Positions 17,496 through 27,165 of a stretch of 64,000 nt of DNA are shown here, in pieces. The notes below the pieces were generated by a model. The model did not search any database. It saw only the letters and a program-made list of their open reading frames with translations, and was not told where the DNA came from. The translations under genes and the position numbers were made by a program. Each line of letters begins with the position of its first letter. The stretch's first letter is position 1. This stretch comes from Mangrovimonas xylaniphaga (GTDB lineage: Bacteria > Bacteroidota > Bacteroidia > Flavobacteriales > Flavobacteriaceae): the NCBI RefSeq assembly GCF_001280435.1, contig NZ_LBIP01000013.1, positions 1,550,001-1,614,000 on the forward strand, given 5' to 3'.

Positions 17496-18146
17496 TTAAT
17501 CTTTAGTGTTAAGTCTGTTGGATATTGTATTTGTGGTTGTGCGAAGAAAATAGAAAAACCAACTTACCAAGCCGACCATTTTAGAGCCGTCTTCGATAAT
17601 ATATGGATTGATATAAGGAATTTGTAAAATGTCCAATCCTACTGATAATCCAAAAAAGAATAATGCCATAACCAGCAGTATGTAATCTGTTTTTAATATG
17701 GTGGGTAGGAATATTACAAGATAGGAAATAATCAGTCCTACATAAATGGAATATATTATCAATTCAGGGACCCCGAAATAAGGAAATACGGACTCGTGTA
17801 ACAGAAAGGCATCATCAAACCCTAAAAGTAATGTGACCAGTCCCGAAACAAAAAGGAATTGACAAGTTCTGTAATTTCTGTGGCCTTTAGGAATTACAAG
17901 GGCGCAAAAAAAACAGATTGCCGCAGAAGTGGCCCAAAAGAATATGCCTATTTGAGAAAAGAATCCTGTGTAGAATGGGGCGCCTGCTGCTGAAATGGGG
18001 TCTCTAGTGAGTGTGCCAATGGGGATTTCTTTCCACAGGTTTAACAGTATTACGAGACCAATAAGCATTGTTGAAATGGTCATTATAAGAGTAATTGCCA
18101 ATATATTTGATTTGAGAAGTGTGAGTTGTAATTTTGGGAATTCCAT
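17496..18146 (-). CDS. Hypothetical integral membrane protein
   Basis: 216 residues with about six hydrophobic helices. An acidic/His motif, LLGFDDAFLLHE (about residues 105-116), lies between helices, and EDGSKMVG near the C-terminus could pair with it in a metal site. I do not recognise the family with confidence. Charge distribution and length suggest an inner-membrane protein. It stands alone between rsgA and a short hypothetical gene. Confidence 0.6.
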   Translation of the reverse strand: MEFPKLQLTLLKSNILAITLIMTISTMLIGLVILLNLWKEIPIGTLTRDPISAAGAPFYTGFFSQIGIFFWATSAAICFFCALVIPKGHRNYRTCQFLFVSGLVTLLLGFDDAFLLHESVFPYFGVPELIIYSIYVGLIISYLVIFLPTILKTDYILLVMALFFFGLSVGLDILQIPYINPYIIEDGSKMVGLVSWFFYFLRTTTNTISNRLNTKD

Positions 18147-18333
18147 GGTTGTCTTATTAGTGATGAAAATCGTCTAAGCAGAAATAACTCTCTAATAGTT
18201 TAGTGATTATGCTAAAGTTTGGTAAGAGGTAATTCTGTTAGTTTTTCGTAGAGTTGATTAAATGATTTAATATGTCAGATGTCTCATATATTTAGATTAT
18301 TAATAGACTTATGTTAGAGCTTAATTGCAAAAT

Positions 18334-18639
18334 CTAGTAAGCTGTTATTTGCGATTTGATGCTGGCTTTATACCATAAATATTTTTGTTTATAGTGGTTT
18401 TTAGCACAAATGCAGCCCATTTTTTGGTCTGCTTGAGTACTTGAAATTTTGTATAGGGAGAGAATCAAGTAGGTAGGAAATTTTAATCTATAATTTGGAG
18501 GCAGTTCTACTTCAACATTTTTTTGGGTAGGTACATCCACTAAATGACAGGTTGCATTACAATCCTTCAGGGAACAGCTTGCAAAATGGCTTAGCTTTCT
18601 ATAAACACTAGCAAAGATTCCAAAGGGAATTAGTGCCAT
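18334..18639 (-). CDS. Small hypothetical protein (uncertain)
   Basis: 101 residues. The frame opens with ATG and contains seven cysteines (including CSLKDCNATC and GCICAKN) but no domain I recognise. The surrounding DNA is AT-rich. It is not overlapped by a better frame, which is the main argument for it. It could be a small secreted or membrane-associated protein, or a chance frame. Confidence 0.3.
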   Translation of the reverse strand: MALIPFGIFASVYRKLSHFASCSLKDCNATCHLVDVPTQKNVEVELPPNYRLKFPTYLILSLYKISSTQADQKMGCICAKNHYKQKYLWYKASIKSQITAY

Positions 18640-18741
18640 GACATATCATCAATTGGTTGGTTAATGTTAAGGTATTGTTTTTTTTTCTAATTTCAATATG
18701 TTAACCTATTTATTTGTAGTATATTATATGTTTTTCTGTAG

Positions 18742-18763
18742 AAATACCTACAAATAGGTATTT
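18742..18763. repeat. Perfect 9-bp stem-loop
   Basis: AAATACCTA and TAGGTATTT are separated by CAAA in the AT-rich gap between two leftward genes. The hairpin is symmetric and lacks a long T-run, so it could be a weak terminator or an operator; I cannot decide which. Confidence 0.4.
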
Positions 18764-18919
18764 GGATTCAGTAATATGTTGCTTGGTAAAGGTTATTTTT
18801 TGAGTGGTCGGGTTTGTGTCCCTAAAATCAAAGTAATTATTAGCCAGTATTATTTAAAGTTGCTCTTTTTTGGCATTTATTTGTTTTTGTTCTACTACTT
18901 TTTTACTGTACGACTTTAC

Positions 18920-19600
18920 CTATTCCTTTCTCAGCCACCCCAAAGCATGACTGTCCTGTATTTGCCATTTGTTGTTTTGGTGGGTAAGTTGAAAGGTCTC
19001 CCTAGAGGAGCCCAATGGCCCTGGGTTTTGTTGGATGATTTCCACGCTGTTTTCTTTGACTTTTGAAATGATGGCCACGTGTCCATAGGGGTTATAAAGG
19101 GTAGCGTCAAACACCAAAAGGTCGTCCGTTTTAGGTTTCGTGATGCTAGAATTGCTGTACTGTATTAAGTTACGGCGTTTATTTTTCTGTCCGTCTTGAA
19201 GCGATTTGTTAAAGAAATCCTTGGCATGTCCATAACTGTCTGGCATTTTATGGTGGAGGTGTTGGTAGTAATACCGTTTTACAAATTCAACACATTGGTA
19301 TTTTAATCCTAGGTTGTAGCCGTCCTTTGTAACATTTCTGCCATTCACATTGCCTACCTTGCCGTTATAAAACACCACCACATGGTTAAGGCTGTCTATA
19401 GGTTGGCCTACCTCATACCGATTGGTGAACACAGCTTTATTAAAGGACCATGTGCCCAAAATTACAGCCACTGCCAATACTGTTATTTTATAGAATCTTT
19501 TTTTGGAAATCAATGTTTCTGGTTTGTTGGTAGGCTTCCGGGTGATTGCATGAAAGATTATGAGCATCCTGTTTTGGGATGCCCACAATTCGTTCTGCAT
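18920..19600 (-). CDS. CHAP-domain amidase, membrane-anchored
   Basis: 226 residues. An N-terminal membrane segment (about 38-55) is followed by a CHAP domain. The catalytic Cys is in KYQCVEFVKRYYYQ, the His in YGHVAIISKV, and the third residue is probably in EIIQQNPG. CHAP enzymes cleave peptidoglycan peptides or glutathionyl-polyamine amides; the periplasmic placement favours cell-wall turnover. The start may be the ATG at 19600 or one 11 codons later. It follows the DUF6266 gene by 19 bp, so the two may be cotranscribed. Confidence 0.8.
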   Translation of the reverse strand: MQNELWASQNRMLIIFHAITRKPTNKPETLISKKRFYKITVLAVAVILGTWSFNKAVFTNRYEVGQPIDSLNHVVVFYNGKVGNVNGRNVTKDGYNLGLKYQCVEFVKRYYYQHLHHKMPDSYGHAKDFFNKSLQDGQKNKRRNLIQYSNSSITKPKTDDLLVFDATLYNPYGHVAIISKVKENSVEIIQQNPGPLGSSRETFQLTHQNNKWQIQDSHALGWLRKE

Positions 19601-19619
19601 TGCATAAAAGTTTTATAAG

Positions 19620-20258
19620 TTACACTTCCACCACCCCAAAATAGTCACTCAGTGATGCTGTTTGGGTATTGGTATCCATAAAGGCGGCCCATACGTGCCA
19701 TTGCATCCCTTCGCTAACATCGGGGAGCGACATGCTGAACTGTTGCGCGCTTCTAGGGGTATCGGTAAGCTGCCAAAAGTAATTCTGTGTTTGGGGGCTG
19801 TACAATACCATGATCAAATTATCACTGGGGTGAGCCATAGCCTTGCTGCTGTTGTCTGCCCACTGCAGTTGCAGTTGCCCAGGAGAGGGCTGCTGTAGGT
19901 TGGCTACTTCCAGGCCTCTTAAGGGGCCCATAGCAATAAGCGCCTTGGCATATTGAATTTTAAAGCTGTCGCCCTGTGGCAGCAGTGCCTCGCGCAAATG
20001 GTAGGACATGGCTAGGTTATAGCCTGTTTTTGATAGACCTGAGGCGTCAAATGTGTGGTTAATGAGTTGTTTCAACGGACTTAAAAACGTAGAAACGGTT
20101 TTAAACTTGTCGCGTTGTTGCTGTTGAGCTGGGGTGGGGTGGTGGTTGGTGTTCGCAGGAATGGTGCGTAACACGTTGATGCCTTTCCAGGAAGTGCCCA
20201 CCAAAGGACCTAATTTTCCTGAAATGCCTCCCATAATCCCGTTGGGAAGTTGTGCCAT
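19620..20258 (-). CDS. DUF6266 family protein (copy 1)
   Basis: 212 residues. The N-terminus MAQLPNGIMGGISGKLGPLVGTSWKGINVLR matches the second copy at 48520-49161 in the pattern GxxGGxSGKxGxxVGxxWKGxxVxR, which marks DUF6266. The protein looks all-beta in its C-terminal half. Function is unknown. The gene is more GC-rich than its surroundings, as is the second copy. No 10-bp repeat array precedes this copy. Confidence 0.8.
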   Translation of the reverse strand: MAQLPNGIMGGISGKLGPLVGTSWKGINVLRTIPANTNHHPTPAQQQQRDKFKTVSTFLSPLKQLINHTFDASGLSKTGYNLAMSYHLREALLPQGDSFKIQYAKALIAMGPLRGLEVANLQQPSPGQLQLQWADNSSKAMAHPSDNLIMVLYSPQTQNYFWQLTDTPRSAQQFSMSLPDVSEGMQWHVWAAFMDTNTQTASLSDYFGVVEV

Positions 20259-20445
20259 GATGCAAAGTTAGTTAAAGGGTTGTTATTGGGCTTTTAAATT
20301 ATTGTATTTCTGTGAGTTATGCAAAATATTGTGAGAATTTTTTTTGATTTTGTCTTACTTTCTTCTGCTTATCTAGGGGTTTTGTTCGACAATTCTTCGT
20401 GTTTTCCCCGTAAAATGGGGCATTTCTATTTATAAAATCACCTCT

Positions 20446-22671
20446 CTAAAATCTATAACTTACCGTGCCTTTAGTGAAAAATGGGATGCCTGGTGTAAAA
20501 TGAATTTCCTCAACCGGTGCGGCTTCATCAAACAAGCGGCTTTCGGTGGCAAACTGGGTTTCGTTCCAGTCTACATTAAACAGATTTTCAATGATAAGGC
20601 CCACCTGTATTTTGCCAAAGGTATAGCTTAGGGACGCATCCGTGACTACATAGCCTTCGGCGACAATGGAGTTGTCCTCGTTGGCAGGACGGTCCTTAAG
20701 GTAGCGCAGATTGATACCCCCTGAGAACTGTTTGTAGTTGTTTATGGAGAGTCCCGCTGTAAGGGTAGTGCTAGGCGCCAAGGGGATATAGTCGGCGTTG
20801 TTGGGAGCATCCAAACTTAGGGCATGGGTAAAAGTGGCATCGCTGTTCAAGTAGAGCCAATCGCTCAGTTGATAGCGCAGCCCCAAATCGAGGCCGTAGC
20901 GTTGGGTTTTGCCGCTGGGCTCTACAATGCCGGCATCGCCTACATATACAAATTCCTGTTGCAGGTACAGATACCACAGGGCACTGTGCACCACCATTTT
21001 CGACCATGGTTTCCATATGGTGCCTACATCTACGCCATAGGCCTTTGGCAAAATTTCTTTGCCTTCCTGCTGGACCGCCACACGGGCATCGTTGGAATGA
21101 AATCCAACCCCCGACTTAACAAACCATTGCAGACGCTCGTTGGCGGTATAGAATACATTGAATTTCGGGCTTAATATGGCTTTGGTTTCGTCCAAGGTGG
21201 CATAGGAGTCGGCTAGGGCGTCTACATTCATAAAGTTGAAATAGTCCAACCGAAGGGCGGGTACTAATTTAAAATTTCCTAGTGATAGTTCGGCATTGGC
21301 AAAGGCATAGAGCTGCGTTTGATTGATATCGCCCAATTGGATGCGCTGTAACACGTCCTTTCTGTTTTTGGTGTGCGTAAGTTCGTTTTGGTTGCTTATA
21401 TCGTATCGCAGTCCTGCGCCTCCATTTAACTTTAGGTCCATATTGCGCCACTGGGTATTATGGTTTATTTGGGCATTGAAGCCCAAAATATCCCTGGTTT
21501 CGGCTTGCTTGATTTGGTCGCCATTTATGGGGTCTTCCAAGAAGAAGGTGAAATTGGAATACAGCTCAAAGGTGTAGCGGCTATAAAACACATTGGCGCT
21601 TAGCTTGGTGTCTTGGTCCAGAATGCCCTTGTACTGTACATTTACATTACTTCTGCTGGTGGTGCCGCCTTCGGTATCGTCTATAGCACCGAAGCGATCA
21701 ATGATCCCTTGGTCTACGGCTCTCTGCGGAATTTGGCCAGAGGCATCCCATCGACTCGTGAAGCGGGACACACCTAGGCTGATGTTATTGCCGTCTCTAA
21801 GGTTGGCGGTGTATTTTCCCAAAGCATTGAGGCGGTTAAAGTTTTGGGGCGAATGGAACGGGCCATCGGTGGCCAGGTATTCTATGGCCATATAGGCTTG
21901 ATCCCTGCTCTCTTGCGAGGTCAATTTGAACATGCCCAAGGTACGCACCGTGTTGAATTGTCCATAGGTAAGATTAATGGAACTCTGTTCTAGATCGTCC
22001 TTGGTGCTAAAGGCCACATAGCCCGCCGTGGCAAAGTCGCCACGTTCGGCATAATAAGGGCCTTTGCCAAAATCGATGGTTTCCAAGGTTTCGGGAATCA
22101 TAAAATGCAGGTCGCTATAACCTTGACCATGGGCGTGGGATACCATGTTGATGGGTATGCCATCCACGGACAGGTTAATATCGGTGCCATGGTCGATATC
22201 GAAGCCCCTTAAAAAGATCTGTTCGGCTTTGCCGCCGCCTGCATGTTGCCCAATAAACAGACCGGGCACTTTACGTAATATTTCCTGAGAGGAATTCACC
22301 GGACTGGTTTCAATATCGATTTGGCTAATATGGTGCATTGGGTCGATGTCCTTGGTAATGATCAGTTCGTCTAATGAGAGCAGTTTGGATTCCATCGTGA
22401 TGTTAAGGCCTTCTTGAAATGCTTCAGGCGTGACGGTCGTGGCCACGGTTTTAAAGCCTAAAAGGTTGGCAGTGATAGAATCCCCTGCATGGGTGTGTTC
22501 CAAACTAAAACGTCCGTCCATAGCGGTGTGTGCATGAATCTTGGACGTGTGGTTATACACATACACGTTTTCCAAGGGTTGCTGGTTGGTATCGGTAATG
22601 CTACCCTGTAGGGTCTGGGCATAATTGGTCCCAACAGTGAGCATGATAAGTACCCCTATTAATTTTTTCAT
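20446..22671 (-). CDS. TonB-dependent receptor (metal/small-ligand type candidate)
   Basis: 741 residues from the ATG at 22671. A signal peptide ends near TNYAQ, then a carboxypeptidase-regulatory-like domain (LQGSITDTNQQPLENVYVYN), a plug (about 115-225, with ILRKVPGLFIGQHAGGG and FLRGFDIDHGTDINLSVDG) and a 22-strand-type barrel ending in the terminal Phe typical of barrel proteins. The plug has HAHGQGYSDLHF, a His cluster that might contact a metal. It is the distal gene of a leftward block with a His-rich protein and a HupE/UreJ protein, which hints at metal or metal-complex uptake. The ligand is inferred. Confidence 0.9.
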   Translation of the reverse strand: MKKLIGVLIMLTVGTNYAQTLQGSITDTNQQPLENVYVYNHTSKIHAHTAMDGRFSLEHTHAGDSITANLLGFKTVATTVTPEAFQEGLNITMESKLLSLDELIITKDIDPMHHISQIDIETSPVNSSQEILRKVPGLFIGQHAGGGKAEQIFLRGFDIDHGTDINLSVDGIPINMVSHAHGQGYSDLHFMIPETLETIDFGKGPYYAERGDFATAGYVAFSTKDDLEQSSINLTYGQFNTVRTLGMFKLTSQESRDQAYMAIEYLATDGPFHSPQNFNRLNALGKYTANLRDGNNISLGVSRFTSRWDASGQIPQRAVDQGIIDRFGAIDDTEGGTTSRSNVNVQYKGILDQDTKLSANVFYSRYTFELYSNFTFFLEDPINGDQIKQAETRDILGFNAQINHNTQWRNMDLKLNGGAGLRYDISNQNELTHTKNRKDVLQRIQLGDINQTQLYAFANAELSLGNFKLVPALRLDYFNFMNVDALADSYATLDETKAILSPKFNVFYTANERLQWFVKSGVGFHSNDARVAVQQEGKEILPKAYGVDVGTIWKPWSKMVVHSALWYLYLQQEFVYVGDAGIVEPSGKTQRYGLDLGLRYQLSDWLYLNSDATFTHALSLDAPNNADYIPLAPSTTLTAGLSINNYKQFSGGINLRYLKDRPANEDNSIVAEGYVVTDASLSYTFGKIQVGLIIENLFNVDWNETQFATESRLFDEAAPVEEIHFTPGIPFFTKGTVSYRF

Positions 22672-22772
22672 CAATAATCGTTTAAAAAGTTAGGCATGGG
22701 AGACCCCATGTTTTAAATGAAATGCATAGCCATATAGGCCCAATATTTGGACAGCCGGCTATTTTGAAAAAA

Positions 22773-23261
22773 CTAAGAAGCTTTTGGAGGAGGAAGGTTT
22801 ATGGGTAAGTAGATGGCATAATAGTGTGCACTAAACCTCCAATTGGTTTTCCTTGGAATGAGAATGTTCTGCTTGTGAAACCTATAAATGTGAGGTAAAA
22901 TGTGTTTATCGAATTGCAGCAGTGTTGTATGTTGTTCTTGTTGATTGGTGTTGCCTTCGGCAGATGAAAAAAAGGAAGCCAAAAGCCTTATGTAGCCATG
23001 TTTGTGCTGATGGACAGAGTGGGCAGAATGCTCGTGATCCGAAACATGGACATGTGAATGTTCATGATGCCCACTGCTGACCATAAAATGATGGTTGTGT
23101 TTATTGAAGTGTTCTTGGCGCTCTTTTAATGCTGTTTCCACACTATGGGAGAGGGTATGGACCATGGTTAAGGCCTCCTTGTGTATGGGAACAAAAAGGT
23201 AGAGCAGCAGCACGGCCACTAAAGCGGTTTGAAGTATTAAATTCCGGAATCCTTTCAACAT
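22773..23261 (-). CDS. Histidine-rich membrane-anchored protein
   Basis: 162 residues. One N-terminal hydrophobic helix (about 8-24) is followed by a strongly His-rich stretch (about 50-90, e.g. HHEHSHVHVSDHEHSAHSVH). No catalytic domain is seen. His clusters of this kind bind Zn, Ni, Cu or Co. The position between a HupE/UreJ gene and a TonB-dependent receptor, all in one direction, suggests it buffers or hands over a transition metal in the periplasm. I do not recognise a named family. Confidence 0.75.
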   Translation of the reverse strand: MLKGFRNLILQTALVAVLLLYLFVPIHKEALTMVHTLSHSVETALKERQEHFNKHNHHFMVSSGHHEHSHVHVSDHEHSAHSVHQHKHGYIRLLASFFSSAEGNTNQQEQHTTLLQFDKHILPHIYRFHKQNILIPRKTNWRFSAHYYAIYLPINLPPPKAS

Positions 23262-23380
23262 TACAACAGTAATAGTCTTTCAATAATCCAAATATAGGAA
23301 GGGGTATAGGGCAGTTTCAAGCGCTTCATGATTTCTTAATCTATTGACAACAATGGCTTATTCTTTGATAGTTTTAGGCC

Positions 23381-24373
23381 TTAACCAAAGAATCCTACCA
23401 CTCGCTCTATGGTCCAAAATGCAGCAATGCTTCCAATGGCATAGGCCGGAATGTTTTTCACAGCCAAAGGCCAGTCTTTCTTTAGGGACAAAAGCCTTAA
23501 AACCCCTAATACAGCAAGTACAAATGCCAACTGTCCCAATTCTACACCTACATTAAAAAAGGCCAATGCCAAAGGAATTTCAGATTGTGGCAGACCTACT
23601 TCCGTTAGGGCACCTGCAAAGCCAAACCCGTGGAGCAAGCCAAAACTAAAGGCCACCAGCCATGGCTTTTGAGCTGTTAAGGTGGGTTTGCCTTGATGGA
23701 TTTTGGTCATTTCAAGCGCTAAAAACACAATGCTCAATGCAATGATGGCTTCCACTGGTGGGCCAGGAAGGTTGGCAAGACCCAATACGGCCATACTTAA
23801 AGTAATACTATGTGCCAAGGTAAAGGCGGTAATGGTGGTCACCAATTTTTTAAAGCCTTTGGTAATGATGATAAGCGCCAGAACGAACAAGAGGTGGTCA
23901 ATGCCAAACCAAATGTGTTCTACGCCCAATACCGTGTAAGTCTGTACTACCTGCCATTTGCTACTACTACCAGGTAAAAGGGCTATGGGTGCGTCTGGAT
24001 GCAACATCAGGGAGACCTTTTCGCCATTGAGGTAGGTAATGTTTACCAAAACGTCTACCATGGTTTTGTTGAGGTTGACAATTTCAATATGGCTACCCTC
24101 CAAAGGACGGTTGCCACTTAGGGTGTAGTTGTGTATCATGGCACCGCTTACGGGTCTGGGGATTCCGGCTTCATTAAGTTGAAAGCCATCCTCGAAGCGA
24201 GGGTATATCTTTAATGACATAACTCCCATGGCGGGTACTTTCCACAATATTTGGTACTGGTTGTCACTTTGCTGTACAATCTGTAAATAGGCGGGTCTGA
24301 TCTCGTGGGCTCCAATAGGGATGGTCAACAATAGCGCAAGCGTCAATAGAATATAGCGTAGGGAGCGTTTCAT
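23381..24373 (-). CDS. HupE/UreJ family membrane protein
   Basis: 330 residues. A signal peptide (cleaved near GAHE) and a periplasmic beta-domain (about 25-145) precede a HupE/UreJ-type membrane domain of about six to seven helices, with HIWFGIDHLLFVLALII, TAFTLAHSITLSMAVLGL and LLHGFGFAGAL. The His and Asp residues in these helices are the conserved metal-site candidates. HupE proteins are known as nickel permeases; this two-domain form is common in marine bacteria and its substrate is not established. The start overlaps the isomerase gene stop by 4 bp, implying coupled translation. Confidence 0.88.
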   Translation of the reverse strand: MKRSLRYILLTLALLLTIPIGAHEIRPAYLQIVQQSDNQYQILWKVPAMGVMSLKIYPRFEDGFQLNEAGIPRPVSGAMIHNYTLSGNRPLEGSHIEIVNLNKTMVDVLVNITYLNGEKVSLMLHPDAPIALLPGSSSKWQVVQTYTVLGVEHIWFGIDHLLFVLALIIITKGFKKLVTTITAFTLAHSITLSMAVLGLANLPGPPVEAIIALSIVFLALEMTKIHQGKPTLTAQKPWLVAFSFGLLHGFGFAGALTEVGLPQSEIPLALAFFNVGVELGQLAFVLAVLGVLRLLSLKKDWPLAVKNIPAYAIGSIAAFWTIERVVGFFG

Positions 24374-25242
24374 GGTTGTTGGTTTTGGGCCAGTTCGTCT
24401 GTAATTGCTTTTTCAAGGTTGTCTGCTGTAATGCGCACCTTGTAATTGTCCTTGAGCGCTTTAAGGATGGCTGCTTGGCTTTCCTGCTCCATTTGGTATT
24501 CGTAATCGCGTTGTACCTTGTCCTTTACGTCTGCAAAGTTTGGAATGCTTGGCGGTGTTCGGGATTCAATAAAAACCAAATGTATCCCATAGCCAGACAC
24601 GACGGGGCCTGTCCACTGCCCTTTAGGCAAGGTTTCTAACTGCTGCGAAAACTGTTCTCCAAACTCGCGGTTCAGGTAAAAGGCATCGGTGTCTTGGAGG
24701 GCATAATCCAAAAGAAATGGATCTCCTTTTTCGCGCATGCCCTGAGTGCCTATAGCACCATATTCCTTTAATACGGCTTTGGCCTTGTCATAAGGATTGA
24801 CATGATTGTCTGCCGTGAACAGGATTTGGTATAGGGTGTAACGATATGGGGTTGCAAAATCTTTTTTATGGTCTTCAAAATAGGCTTTCAGGTTGTCTTC
24901 GGAAGCAGGTGCCACCAAACCGGAAAGGTCTTGCCCAAGAAATTCCATCTTTTGGGATAACCTGCGTTTTACAATCTCGTCGTTATGGTCTAGGTTCATC
25001 CTAAGGGCTTCCCGGTACAAGACTTCTTGGTTCACATATTTGTCGATAAGGCCCTGTAACTCTTCTGAGGTTGGAGGCCGTTGCCATTGCATGCGCCAAA
25101 GCTCTGCCATATGTTCCACATCAGCATTGTCAACAATGATGTCCTGTTCGGTATCGCTTTTGTTTACTTGACTATACAACACAAATAGTAGGCCGCCCAA
25201 AAGGAAAAAGTGGATCAAGGGTTCTTTAAGTAGTTGTTTCAT
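24370..25242 (-). CDS. Parvulin-type peptidyl-prolyl isomerase, membrane-anchored
   Basis: 290 residues. One N-terminal membrane helix (about 9-25) is followed by a SurA/PrsA-like chaperone region (VNQEVLYREALRMNL) and a PpiC-like domain (about 125-240, with FYLNREFGEQFSQQLETLPKGQW and VVSGYGIHLVFIESR). It would fold or prolyl-isomerise envelope proteins. It starts 6 bp after a DUF3604 gene and overlaps the HupE/UreJ gene, so its clients are probably the secreted products of this cluster. Confidence 0.87.
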   Translation of the reverse strand: MKQLLKEPLIHFFLLGGLLFVLYSQVNKSDTEQDIIVDNADVEHMAELWRMQWQRPPTSEELQGLIDKYVNQEVLYREALRMNLDHNDEIVKRRLSQKMEFLGQDLSGLVAPASEDNLKAYFEDHKKDFATPYRYTLYQILFTADNHVNPYDKAKAVLKEYGAIGTQGMREKGDPFLLDYALQDTDAFYLNREFGEQFSQQLETLPKGQWTGPVVSGYGIHLVFIESRTPPSIPNFADVKDKVQRDYEYQMEQESQAAILKALKDNYKVRITADNLEKAITDELAQNQQP

Positions 25243-25248
25243 GTAAAA

Positions 25249-27129
25249 TTAATTAGGGTTATACCAGATTGGGCTACTCCAGGCGCGTTCTTGGATACTG
25301 ATTGGCAAATCCTCTCTGGGTGCTCTTCCAAGTGTCTTGGCGTCATAAGTACTCCATCTAGGGGTTGGTATTTGAATGACTCTTGCGTAATAAACGGCAT
25401 ATTGTGAGGCATCAAATTCAGGGTCGGTCCAAACAGCCATTAACTCAACGTCTCCAATATCGTTGGTATAGGATGCCTCAGCAGCATTTACGGTGTTTCC
25501 TACGGCTGCTATTTTGCCGTTGGCATCTGGTTTTCTATCATCAGACAAAGCTACATTATAGATTTTTTCATGTTGTTCACCTTTGGCATCTACCCAACCT
25601 TTAATGATTTGAATTCTATCAAGGTTGGCGCCATCTACTTCTTTCATGGCATGTATGATAAATACGGGAGCTTTACCGTTGGATGTTCCTAAATCGCCTC
25701 CCATTGGTACGCCACCGCTATAGGCAGCTTCAATCCAATTGGTTCCAGATAGGATATTTTCGGGATACTCATAACCTCCAAAGAACCTAACTTTAAGGCG
25801 AGGTCCAGAAGTAGCAAAGGTTTCCTTGCGTAAAATCGCTTCAAAAATGTCTTCCCGTGTATTCGATTTTGCCCATACACCTGCGAGACCAGCACTACCA
25901 AATTTTCTAACCTGATTCGCTGACTTTTCATCAACCCCTGGAGGACCATCTAACCTATGTTTAGGGTTGTTCTCAAAACCAAATTTTCCGTGATAGTTGT
26001 CTTCTTCAATGGGTGAATAGGAATTGTGAGTGTCAGAATCCCCTATAAAACCATACTTAAATGGGCTTCCCTTACCTTCCATGTCATACTTAAGTGAGCG
26101 AATAAGTGCTTCTCTCACATAGCCACCACGTTTGTGTTTTGGTTCTTTTGCTCCAGCGGCCAAGGTGTAATCCCAGATTTCGAAACCGGCAAATTCATCA
26201 TTTGGTGAGAGCGACGGGTGGGTTTCGGAAGATCCCTTTATTTGTATCATTTCCAAAACGGGCTCGTTACGCATGCGGGTTGCAGAGTAATCCTTGTTTA
26301 TGGTGCTTCCTCCATAAGTTGTTTCAAGGGGAAACATTAGACCGTCACTGGCATTACCGTTGTGAGGCACTGCAAGTAGTGGATGGCCTTGATTTCTTTG
26401 ATTATCCATCCATTTCCAAAGGTCTTCGGGAACATCAGAATCTACGGCAGAAAAGGCCAGAGCGGGTACCTGTTTAGAATCTTTAAACAGTACAACACGG
26501 TGCAGGTTCCGCCAATCGGGGGCAGCGGTCCACTCAAAGGCAGGGAACGTTGTGAATTTTCCTGGTTTATAGTGTTTATCTGCTATGTCTACAAGTTCTT
26601 TCCAAGCATTAGCAGCAAAAGTAGAGTCACCTAAAATGGGGTCTTTTTTTCTATAGGTATAAATGCCGTCCGAAATTTTCCCATAAGCGGCAAAGGAAGC
26701 CGCAGGGTCAACACCAGTGATATCGGCCGCTAAGGGGTGTTTGCTCATCATACTGTTTTTATCGGCCATTTTTGGTAAAGCCCCTAGGTATTCCGCATGA
26801 TCTGAGACGGCATACCAGTCTAGTGGTTTTTTTATTTGTAATGGAGTACCGTCGCCGCCACCGGGAATACTTTCTCCTTGTGCCCAACGATAGGCATCAT
26901 CTGGCCCGGTTACGGAACCATTTATATAGCCATCAAAAGACCAGCTAGTGTGTACATGGAGATTTCCAAAATACACCTCTTTAAACGGATGTTCTTTGAT
27001 GGAGGCTTCTGTTAAAGTAGAATCAATTCTTTGAATTACAGTTTGATCGCTACTGCTTTTGGGGTCATTCTTGCATCCTGCAAAGAACATGATGGTTAAG
27101 GAAGCTGTTAAAAAGATGGACTTTTTCAT
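25249..27129 (-). CDS. DUF3604 lipoprotein C (PHP-like metal-dependent enzyme candidate)
   Basis: 626 residues. A lipobox MFFAGC places the lipidated Cys at 19. The first strand has FGNLHVHTSWSFDGY (His58, His60), followed by VSDHAEYLG and later FIGDSDTHNSYS. This spacing of HxH, DH and DxH resembles PHP/amidohydrolase metal sites. The C-terminus RAWSSPIWYNPN is shared with the two upstream paralogs. Length fits DUF3604 (about 620-690 residues). It is the third of three tandem paralogs and lies 36 bp behind copy B. The substrate is unknown; hydrolysis of an ester or phosphoester is a guess. Confidence 0.88.
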   Translation of the reverse strand: MKKSIFLTASLTIMFFAGCKNDPKSSSDQTVIQRIDSTLTEASIKEHPFKEVYFGNLHVHTSWSFDGYINGSVTGPDDAYRWAQGESIPGGGDGTPLQIKKPLDWYAVSDHAEYLGALPKMADKNSMMSKHPLAADITGVDPAASFAAYGKISDGIYTYRKKDPILGDSTFAANAWKELVDIADKHYKPGKFTTFPAFEWTAAPDWRNLHRVVLFKDSKQVPALAFSAVDSDVPEDLWKWMDNQRNQGHPLLAVPHNGNASDGLMFPLETTYGGSTINKDYSATRMRNEPVLEMIQIKGSSETHPSLSPNDEFAGFEIWDYTLAAGAKEPKHKRGGYVREALIRSLKYDMEGKGSPFKYGFIGDSDTHNSYSPIEEDNYHGKFGFENNPKHRLDGPPGVDEKSANQVRKFGSAGLAGVWAKSNTREDIFEAILRKETFATSGPRLKVRFFGGYEYPENILSGTNWIEAAYSGGVPMGGDLGTSNGKAPVFIIHAMKEVDGANLDRIQIIKGWVDAKGEQHEKIYNVALSDDRKPDANGKIAAVGNTVNAAEASYTNDIGDVELMAVWTDPEFDASQYAVYYARVIQIPTPRWSTYDAKTLGRAPREDLPISIQERAWSSPIWYNPN

Positions 27130-27165
27130 GACGTTATTGTAATTAATTTAAATCTTTGCTGGTAT

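Noticed and set aside
18776-19066. Plus-strand frame of 96 codons
   Set aside because: It overlaps the 3' end of the well-supported CHAP amidase gene on the opposite strand and its product has no domain.
25689-25949. Frames inside the DUF3604 genes as separate genes
   Set aside because: They are shadows; the DUF3604 frames are intact from signal peptide to the shared WYNP ending.
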